Below are positions 1 to 4,369 of a stretch of DNA of 6,495 bases, one piece after another. Position numbers and translations under genes: made by a program. Origin of the DNA: Candidatus Shapirobacteria bacterium (GTDB lineage: Bacteria; Patescibacteriota; Microgenomatia; UBA12405); assembly GCA_028700345.1 (NCBI GenBank), contig JAQVSW010000043.1:1-6495 (forward strand), read 5' to 3'. The number at the start of each line of letters is the position of its first letter. The stretch's first letter is position 1. The notes under the pieces are model-generated. The model worked only from the letters and a program-made list of their open reading frames with translations. It was not told the DNA's origin and did not search any database.

Positions 1-106
1 GGTTCAGGTTGGGGTTCAGGTTGAATTTCAGGTTGGGGTTCAGGTTCAAGTTCGGGTTGAGATTGAATTTCAGCTTGGGGTTCAGGTTCAAGTTCGGGTT
101 GAGACT
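1..106 (-). repeat. 42-bp in-frame tandem repeat encoding PELEPEPQ-type units
   Basis: Two adjacent 42-bp units at 23-64 and 65-106 differ at only two positions (32 versus 74, and 63 versus 105). Bases 1-22 look like the end of a third, more diverged unit. Inside each unit there is a weaker 6-bp rhythm of ggttca/ggttgg on the plus strand, which encodes alternating Glu-Pro and Gln-Pro. The period is a multiple of three, so gain or loss of units would change protein length but not frame. The array probably continues beyond the window. Confidence 0.85.
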
Positions 107-287
107 GTGATTTAATTACTTCTTCTTCTTCGGGAGTAAGAATGGTCTCTGGAGGGTTGATAGGCTCTAATTCTGGTTCGGGTTTTATTTTTTCCTCGGG
201 AATTTTTGAATCAGTACTAGGATTTATACTTTCAGCATATTTATCAAGAATATCTTGATAACTGAGATTTGGTTGATTATCTGTCAT
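1..287 (-). CDS. Unrecognised protein, N-terminal part only, Pro/Glu/Gln-rich
   Basis: This gene runs off the left edge. An open frame begins at ATG 287-285 and stays open for 95 codons. It begins MTDNQPNLSYQDILDKYAES, where SYQDILDKYAES could form a short helix. From about residue 30 on it is low-complexity and acidic, with many Pro, Glu and Gln (KPEPELEP, TPEEEE). From residue 61 it becomes a 14-residue tandem repeat of the form SQPELEPEPQ(A/P)EIQ that continues to the edge. No signal peptide, membrane helix or enzyme motif is visible in this part, so it is probably a disordered N-terminal extension or linker of a larger protein. It is divergent from the LPAAG surface-protein gene across 63 bp. 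There is no clear Shine-Dalgarno before the ATG. The reading frame is well supported by the in-frame repeat and steady codon pattern. I cannot name a function. Confidence 0.75.
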   Translation of the reverse strand, partial: MTDNQPNLSYQDILDKYAESINPSTDSKIPEEKIKPEPELEPINPPETILTPEEEEVIKSQSQPELEPEPQAEIQSQPELEPEPQPEIQPEPQPE

Positions 288-301
288 AAAATAATAATCT
301 C

Positions 302-310
302 ATTATTACA
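302..310 (-). promoter_or_regulatory. Possible extended -10 element for the leftward Pro/Glu-rich gene
   Basis: On the minus strand, TGTAATAAT reads from 310 to 302. It is a TGn motif followed by AATAAT, which matches the -10 consensus at five of six positions. Transcription would start near 295, giving a leader of roughly eight bases before the ATG at 287. No convincing -35 box lies 16-18 bp upstream, but extended -10 promoters do not need a good one. The sequence is AT-rich, so a chance match is quite possible. Confidence 0.3.
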
Positions 311-339
311 GCTCGCGTGCAACAAAATAAATTTTATTG

Positions 340-345
340 TATATT
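340..345 (+). promoter_or_regulatory. Possible -10 box for the LPAAG surface-protein gene
   Basis: TATATT at 340-345 matches the -10 consensus at five of six positions and ends five bases before the ATG at 351. If it is real, transcription would begin at or next to the start codon, giving a leaderless message. That would fit the lack of any Shine-Dalgarno sequence there. No good -35 box is seen at the right distance (GTGCAA at 317-322 is poor). In such AT-rich DNA this is weak evidence. Confidence 0.2.
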
Positions 346-350
346 TAATT

Positions 351-842
351 ATGACAAGAAGAATATTTTTTGTTTTTCTGATTGGGACTTTATTTCTATT
401 TACAGGTAATAAAGTTTTGGCTGGGGGTTTTAACTTACAGTCAATTGGCGGAGTTGACACCAGTGGTCGACAATTATCACAGTGGTGGTTTTCAGGTTCG
501 AGCCCAGTTTTCATTGGAGAGGCGGGAGCAGGAGCATCAGTTGAAATTGATATTGACGGGGAAAAGGGAACTGCGGTAGCTGATGAATCAGGAAACTGGA
601 GCTATAGCTCCTCTGCTTTGACTGACGGGGATCACCAAGTACTTTTAACGAGTAGTGAATCTACTATTAGTTTTACTCTTACTACTGGTGTAGAAAATGT
701 TAATTGGAATGCAGTCAATAGTGACAGTGGGACCGAAGCTTTACCGGCCGCTGGAATTATCTGGCCAAGCCTCATCGTCCTTCTAACTGGAGCTGGAGGA
801 ATTGTGGGTGGTGGTAGAATGATTCGTGCTTCAAAAAAATAA
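351..842 (+). CDS. Secreted single-Ig-domain surface protein with C-terminal LPAAG sorting signal
   Basis: The 163-residue product has the layout of a sortase-anchored surface protein. Residues 1-24 form a signal peptide: MTRR, then a hydrophobic core FFVFLIGTLFLF, then a likely cleavage after VLA. Residues about 51-113 resemble a bacterial Ig-like beta-sandwich: SPVFIGEAGAGASVEIDIDG, then ADESGNWSYS and LTDGDHQVLLT, a strand pattern common in bacterial adhesin Ig modules. A Ser/Asn-rich linker leads to LPAAG (131-135), a hydrophobic stretch (136-153) and a basic tail (RMIRASKK). I chose ATG 351 because the signal peptide starts there; an upstream ATG at 255 would add 32 residues, hide the signal peptide and run into the divergent gene. 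The last 17 bases overlap the MiaB-like gene. Its role is probably at the cell surface, in attachment or envelope structure. The ligand is unknown. Confidence 0.85.
   Translation: MTRRIFFVFLIGTLFLFTGNKVLAGGFNLQSIGGVDTSGRQLSQWWFSGSSPVFIGEAGAGASVEIDIDGEKGTAVADESGNWSYSSSALTDGDHQVLLTSSESTISFTLTTGVENVNWNAVNSDSGTEALPAAGIIWPSLIVLLTGAGGIVGGGRMIRASKK
741..839 (+). other. Cell-wall/surface sorting signal (LPAAG, hydrophobic segment, basic tail)
   Basis: The codons from 741 encode LPAAG, then IIWPSLIVLLTGAGGIVGGG, then RMIRASKK to the stop. This is the three-part C-terminal signal recognised by sortases. The classical motif is LPxTG; here the fourth position is Ala, a variant expected for class D/E-type enzymes rather than class A. 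A sortase is encoded about 2.8 kb away at 3634-4368. Cleavage would fall between Ala134 and Gly135 if the family rule holds. Confidence 0.75.
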
Positions 843-1890
843 ACTGTATCTAAAAACATTTGGCTGTGCTCAAAACGAATCTGATTCGGAAAGAGTTAAA
901 ACCTATTATCAAGATAAGGGATATAAACTAGTAGATGATTGGAAAAAGGCGGATCTTGTAGTAATCAATAGCTGTGTCATTCGGGAATCAGCCGAAAATA
1001 GGGTGTATGGACTAATAGATGAGATAAGAAAAGCCGAAAACTCAAAGTCTAAAAAAAAGAAAATTATTTTAACGGGTTGCCTCGTCCCAATATCTAAAAA
1101 AACGATAAAAGGAGTGGATGAAATGATGCCAATTAAAAAAATAAGTTTTAAGGTTGAGGCGCTGAGAGACAAAAATAGAGCGGCATTAATTACTATAAGT
1201 AGCGGTTGTAACAACTATTGTTCTTATTGCATCGTCCCCTACAGTCGAGGAAAAGAAATCTCTCGTAAGATGGATGATATTTTAAAAGAGGTGGATGAAG
1301 TGATTAAAAAAGGTTTTAAAGAAGTAGTACTGATTGGACAAAATGTTAATTCATATGGAGCAGATTTTGGTGAAAAAAGCATTGTATCCATGGGAAAAAA
1401 GAGATTTTTAAGTGTTTTTCCAAGATTACTGGAAAAAGTGGCGAAAAAAGATTTGAAAAAAGTCTCATTTATTAGTAGCAATCCTTGGGATTTTTCTGAT
1501 GAACTAATTAATGTTATCGCTAAATATCCAAACATTGACAGACTACTTCATCTCCCTTTTCAGTCAGGTGATGATGAAATTCTAAAAAGAATGAACCGAG
1601 GATATAACAAAAAGGAATATTTAGATTTAGTGAAAAGAATTAGAAAGGAGATACCAGAGGTTAGATTTTCAACGGATATTATTATTGGCTTCCCGGGCGA
1701 AGACGAAAAAGCTTTTCAAAATACTGTTGATGTTTGCAAAAAAGTTGGTTTTGAAATTGCTTATCTTAATAAATATTCTCCCCGAAGAGGAACTGTCTCG
1801 GCCAAACTTTATCAAGACGATATCCCAATGGGGGAAAAGAAACGACGATGGAATATTCTAAATAACCTTGTGAATCAAAAAAAGAAATAA
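826..1890 (+). CDS. MiaB-like tRNA methylthiotransferase (radical SAM), lacking the TRAM domain
   Basis: Enzymes of this family add a methylthio group to modified adenosine-37 in tRNA, using two iron-sulfur clusters and S-adenosylmethionine. The N-terminal UPF0004 domain keeps its three cluster cysteines: Cys14 (KTFGCAQNESDSE), Cys50 (INSCVIRESAENR) and Cys85 (LTGC). The radical-SAM motif is SGCNNYCSYCIVPYSRG, with Cys128, Cys132 and Cys135. LIGQNVNSYG (169-178) and PFQSGDDEILKRMNRGY (244-260) are closer to MiaB than to RimO or MtaB. The 354 residues compare with about 440 in typical MiaB. The protein ends just after the radical-SAM core (KKRRWNILNNLVNQKKK), so the C-terminal TRAM domain is absent, and the link between Cys85 and Cys128 is also short. 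The start is GTG 826: an in-frame stop at 820-822 rules out anything longer. It overlaps the preceding gene by 17 bp and is probably co-transcribed with it. The family is secure; the exact substrate is inferred. Confidence 0.9.
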   Translation: MLQKNKLYLKTFGCAQNESDSERVKTYYQDKGYKLVDDWKKADLVVINSCVIRESAENRVYGLIDEIRKAENSKSKKKKIILTGCLVPISKKTIKGVDEMMPIKKISFKVEALRDKNRAALITISSGCNNYCSYCIVPYSRGKEISRKMDDILKEVDEVIKKGFKEVVLIGQNVNSYGADFGEKSIVSMGKKRFLSVFPRLLEKVAKKDLKKVSFISSNPWDFSDELINVIAKYPNIDRLLHLPFQSGDDEILKRMNRGYNKKEYLDLVKRIRKEIPEVRFSTDIIIGFPGEDEKAFQNTVDVCKKVGFEIAYLNKYSPRRGTVSAKLYQDDIPMGEKKRRWNILNNLVNQKKK

Positions 1891-1916
1891 ACAATATTTT
1901 TACAAAAAATTATAAT
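1888..1916 (+). promoter_or_regulatory. Sigma-70-type promoter for the cysteine-rich small gene
   Basis: A perfect TATAAT lies at 1911-1916. Seventeen bases upstream, TAAACA (1888-1893) matches the -35 consensus at four of six positions. Transcription should start near 1922-1923, about eleven bases before ATG 1934. This makes the in-frame GTG at 1919 an unlikely start, since it would lie upstream of the RNA 5' end. The -35 box overlaps the stop codon of the MiaB-like gene. Confidence 0.55.
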
Positions 1917-1933
1917 CAGTGATACAATTCGCC

Positions 1934-2149
1934 ATGACTGAAAATAAACTAATCTTAACTGCTTCAATAGGTGAAAATTGTACTATTTGTAATCAGTATT
2001 CAGAGGAATGCAATTTTTTAAATAACGGAAGATGTCTTTTAAATAAGCCTAAACTATGTCGAAATCCTGAAATATTACTACAGATAGAGAAAATGAAAAG
2101 AAGGCCCAATGGAAAGAAATTAGAAATTCTTAACAAGATTTTATCTTAA
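1934..2149 (+). CDS. Small cysteine-rich protein of unknown function (71 aa)
   Basis: I do not recognise this protein. It begins MTENKLILTASIGENCTICN and has five cysteines, at 16, 19, 26, 34 and 42 (spacing C-x2-C-x6-C-x7-C-x7-C), within a compact N-terminal half. A basic, helical-looking tail follows (LLQIEKMKRRPNGKKLEILNKILS). The pattern suggests metal binding, zinc or possibly an iron-sulfur cluster, but no known finger is matched clearly. No signal peptide or membrane helix is seen, so it is probably cytosolic. I prefer ATG 1934 to GTG 1919 because a good -10 box at 1911-1916 places the transcript start between them. There is no Shine-Dalgarno. It follows the MiaB-like gene by 43 bp, and its end overlaps the end of convergent mltG by 9 bp. 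Confidence 0.7.
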   Translation: MTENKLILTASIGENCTICNQYSEECNFLNNGRCLLNKPKLCRNPEILLQIEKMKRRPNGKKLEILNKILS

Positions 2150-3070
2150 GTATTTGGAGACATTGGCGTTGTGATCAACTAGAGTCGAGGCGTAGTAAAT
2201 TTGACCAGAATTATCGTGAAGATAATAAAGGTAATCAGTCTGACTCGGGTGATAAGCCGCGGTTAAAGAATCGAGACCGGGATTACAAATTGGCGCGGGA
2301 GGCAGACCTTGGTTTTTATAGGTATTGTAGGGAGAAACAATATTTAAATCAGCCTTAGTAATAGGTTTCCAAAATTCACTAGGGCTTCCCAGAGAATCCC
2401 TGGCATACTGGACAGTGGCATCAATCTGAAGAGGCATTTTAATATTTAAACGATTGATAATAATCCCAGCAATAATTTTTTTATCGTTTATAGTTTTGGC
2501 CTCACGCTCTAGAAGTGAGGCGATTACTAAAACTTCCTCGTGAGAATATTTAGTGGTGGCATCAAGCCGAGCCTCCGATAATTTTTGCTGATAATTTTTG
2601 TCAATGACGGATAAAATATTTTCTGGGGTATAGTCCTGCGGAATCAAATAGCTGTCGGGAAATAATTTACCTTCAAGTCCCCTGCCAATGAGTGTAAATT
2701 CATCGCTGGGAGAAAATTGCTCAATTCTGGTACCAGGAATTATTTTTAACCAATAATCAGTACTGCCACCACGACTAATATTTTTGATTAAATCGGGAAT
2801 TCTTTGAGATGAAGTGAGAAAAAAGTTTCCGGCTTGAATTTTCTCATTTAAACCCAGTAAATAGCTATAAATAATGAAACTATAACGATTTTTAATAAAA
2901 TTATTTTTTTCTAAACGAAGAGCGATGGTAGAAAGAGAATCACCCTCATTGATGACAAAAACTTTTTTGGAAGAATCAGTCAAAGGAGGCGAAAGAGAGA
3001 GAAAAAAATAGAGAACTAAGGCAAAAATAAAAACTAAAAAAATAGCGATTAATCCTATTTTAAATTTCAT
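2141..3070 (-). CDS. mltG: MltG/YceG endolytic murein transglycosylase
   Basis: MltG is an inner-membrane endolytic transglycosylase that cuts nascent peptidoglycan strands and helps set glycan length. The 309-residue product has a cytosolic MKFK, one membrane helix (about 5-25), a LysM-like stretch (38-70, including NEGDSLSTIALRLEKNNFI) and a full YceG catalytic domain. The catalytic glutamate is Glu188 in ASLLEREA, by alignment with the ASIVEKE motif of the E. coli enzyme. Other family landmarks are AGIIINRLNIKMPLQIDATV and SPYNTYKNQGLPPAPICNPG (246-265). The frame could extend upstream to 3199, but that stretch lies inside the zinc-ribbon gene; ATG 3070 gives the expected start with an immediate membrane helix. 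It overlaps the zinc-ribbon gene by 11 bp, suggesting translational coupling, and is the last gene of the minus-strand operon. Length and motifs are normal, so it should be functional. Confidence 0.93.
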   Translation of the reverse strand: MKFKIGLIAIFLVFIFALVLYFFLSLSPPLTDSSKKVFVINEGDSLSTIALRLEKNNFIKNRYSFIIYSYLLGLNEKIQAGNFFLTSSQRIPDLIKNISRGGSTDYWLKIIPGTRIEQFSPSDEFTLIGRGLEGKLFPDSYLIPQDYTPENILSVIDKNYQQKLSEARLDATTKYSHEEVLVIASLLEREAKTINDKKIIAGIIINRLNIKMPLQIDATVQYARDSLGSPSEFWKPITKADLNIVSPYNTYKNQGLPPAPICNPGLDSLTAAYHPSQTDYLYYLHDNSGQIYYASTLVDHNANVSKYLR

Positions 3071-3257
3071 TGAATAAGGCTCGGCGATAAGTATCAGTCT
3101 TGGGGGTGTGAATAAAAATGCGACCACAGCGACAAGTAACAGTAGTTTGGCCTCGAACCATTTTTCTTTGACCCTTGGAAAGTTCTTCCCCACAACCAAC
3201 GCAACGACCTTGAGATAATAACCAAGCCTGAATGGGAGAAATAAGATTTTTAAACAT
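3060..3257 (-). CDS. Small zinc-ribbon-like protein (65 aa) between ruvX and mltG
   Basis: The product has a hydrophobic, Trp-containing N-terminus (MFKNLISPIQAWLLSQGR), then CVGCG (Cys19, Cys22), a charged loop, and CRCG (Cys42, Cys44). The tail reads RIFIHTPKTDTYRRALFNEI. Two cysteine pairs about 20 residues apart are typical of a four-cysteine zinc ribbon, although the second pair is C-x-C rather than C-x2-C. Its role is unknown; nucleic-acid or protein binding is only a guess from the fold. It lies 8 bp after ruvX and overlaps mltG by 11 bp. In Firmicutes a different small gene (yrzB-like) sits at the comparable spot, so a small gene here is not unusual in itself. The paired cysteines and tight operon placement favour a real gene over a shadow of the longer mltG frame. 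Confidence 0.8.
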   Translation of the reverse strand: MFKNLISPIQAWLLSQGRCVGCGEELSKGQRKMVRGQTTVTCRCGRIFIHTPKTDTYRRALFNEI

Positions 3258-3265
3258 ATTTTTTC

Positions 3266-3637
3266 TTAATTAATAACCCGATTAAGAATAATGGCAGCAG
3301 CCATAGAATCAATTTCTTTTTGATAAGTTTTTTGCTTTTTTTTATTTTCTAGAAAAAGATTATCGGCTTCAATTGTCGAGACGGCCTCTTCAACTGTTTC
3401 GATAGGTAATTTTATCATGTCTGAAAGCTTTTCTATAAATTTTTTAGTCATTTCCGAAATTTTACCCTCTGAAAGACCAACATAGACCTGACTAATATTG
3501 TTTTCCAAAATTATTTGCTTAAGTTTAATAAAAATTTTATCGTCATTTTTAACCATAGGTAAGGTAAATATTATGTTACTGATGGAATAAGCCAAACCTA
3601 TTCTTTTGGTACCAAAGTCAATGGCGAGAGAGTTCAT
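3266..3637 (-). CDS. ruvX: RuvX/YqgF-family RNase H-fold nuclease
   Basis: Known members of this family act in processing the 5' end of 16S rRNA precursors; an earlier proposal was Holliday-junction resolution. The 123-residue product starts with the diagnostic MNSLAIDFGTKRIGLAYS, with acidic Asp7. It has the strand VYVGLSEG (51-58), an acidic motif EEAVSTIEA (83-91) where the family usually has DERLTTxxA, and a final EIDSMAAAIIL with Asp110. The three acidic positions expected for metal binding (Asp7, Glu84, Asp110) are therefore present, though the first residue of the usual Asp-Glu pair is Glu here. The usual GLP loop is shortened and lacks the proline, making the protein somewhat shorter than typical members (about 135-140). 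It overlaps the sortase gene by 4 bp (ATGA), so translation is probably coupled. Placement upstream of mltG matches the conserved bacterial order. Confidence 0.9.
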   Translation of the reverse strand: MNSLAIDFGTKRIGLAYSISNIIFTLPMVKNDDKIFIKLKQIILENNISQVYVGLSEGKISEMTKKFIEKLSDMIKLPIETVEEAVSTIEADNLFLENKKKQKTYQKEIDSMAAAIILNRVIN

Positions 3638-4368
3638 GAGTTGTCAGCAATTTGAGCTTTAATAATCAAGCGACGTAAATAAGTGCCTGGAGGTGAACAG
3701 GTAATCAAGGTCAAGTAGCGACCATCAAAGCGTTGTTCTAAGACCGAAAGATCAGTTGGCTGGACTTCAAACATTTCCTGAACTAAATATTTATACTGAA
3801 TTTGATCGTAATTTATAAATATTTCATCACCTTGTTTTAGTTTGTAGAGAGTGGAAAAAATAGTGATATAAGACTCGGGATTAAAAAACTGGGGTAAAAC
3901 CGAATGGCCAAAAATAACGGGTGAACCATACTGGCCTGGAAGGGCAGTTTTGGGGTAATGAATGAGACTTTTTTTCAAATCAGTGCTGCCAAAAATCACC
4001 TCCGCTTCTTTTATTTTTAGCTTTGGAATAGAAACATAATAAGAAGACGTGGAATAATTTGGTATCGAAGAGGAAATATTTTGACTATTATCACTTACAA
4101 ACCAGTTTGAAAGCTGAGTGTAATCAGCATTTACCTGACCTAAAACTGATCCTGAATAATTATAAAACTGAGGGGAGAGTGGATTTAAAATTTGATTAAA
4201 TTTAGTAGAATAACCAAACTGAAATTGAAGAATGGGCAAAATAGCTGAAAGAAATAAAAATATTCCCGAAAAAAGGAAAAATGAGGCAAAAACTTTTTTG
4301 CGACGAGGGGAAATCACCTTTTTTACCTTGACTGTCCTGGGAGGACTTTTTACATAAAGATAACTCAT
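3634..4368 (-). CDS. Sortase (class D/E-like transpeptidase)
   Basis: Sortases cut a C-terminal LPxxG-type signal and join the protein to a cell-envelope amine. The 244-residue product has a basic cytosolic N-terminus (to about 26, including RRKK), one membrane anchor (27-47), a Ser/Asn/Tyr-rich spacer (about 60-110) and a sortase domain from about 111 (YVSIPKLKIKEAEVIFGS). The catalytic triad is visible: His155 in VIFGHS, Cys224 in TLITCSPPG and Arg233 in RRLII, nine residues after the cysteine, as is usual. N-terminal anchoring and the TLITC motif suggest class D or E rather than class A; the exact class is not settled. The gene starts 1 bp after the stop of the 688-residue membrane-protein gene and overlaps ruvX by 4 bp; it ends with TGA. 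An LPAAG-bearing protein at 351-842 is a plausible substrate. Confidence 0.9.
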   Translation of the reverse strand: MSYLYVKSPPRTVKVKKVISPRRKKVFASFFLFSGIFLFLSAILPILQFQFGYSTKFNQILNPLSPQFYNYSGSVLGQVNADYTQLSNWFVSDNSQNISSSIPNYSTSSYYVSIPKLKIKEAEVIFGSTDLKKSLIHYPKTALPGQYGSPVIFGHSVLPQFFNPESYITIFSTLYKLKQGDEIFINYDQIQYKYLVQEMFEVQPTDLSVLEQRFDGRYLTLITCSPPGTYLRRLIIKAQIADNS

Positions 4369-4369
4369 T

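Noticed and set aside
1..106. Telomere-like or G-quadruplex repeat (GGTT/GGGG runs on the plus strand)
   Set aside because: The repeat is explained by codons for Glu/Gln-Pro in an open frame. The runs are mostly only two Gs, which is weak for a quadruplex.
255..350. Longer start (ATG 255) for the LPAAG surface-protein gene
   Set aside because: It would put 32 residues before an otherwise standard signal peptide and would run antisense through the start and promoter of the divergent gene.
284..859. Open frames opposite or out of frame with the LPAAG surface-protein gene
   Set aside because: No domains, unnatural composition and full overlap with a well-supported gene.
909..1535. Open frames on the minus strand opposite the MiaB-like gene
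   Set aside because: They have no recognisable domains and lie opposite a strongly supported gene. They are shadows.
1896..1910. Hairpin ATTTTT-ACA-AAAAAT as a terminator for the MiaB-like gene
   Set aside because: The stem is A/T only, has no following U-run, and sits in the spacer of a good promoter.
3071..3199. Longer start (ATG 3199) for mltG
   Set aside because: The stretch lies inside the zinc-ribbon gene. MltG normally begins just before its membrane helix, which is exactly where ATG 3070 falls.
3634..3636. UGA recoded as glycine, as in some CPR lineages
   Set aside because: TGA ends the sortase gene right after a normal C-terminus, and the next gene's ATG overlaps it. No gene in the window needs an in-frame TGA.
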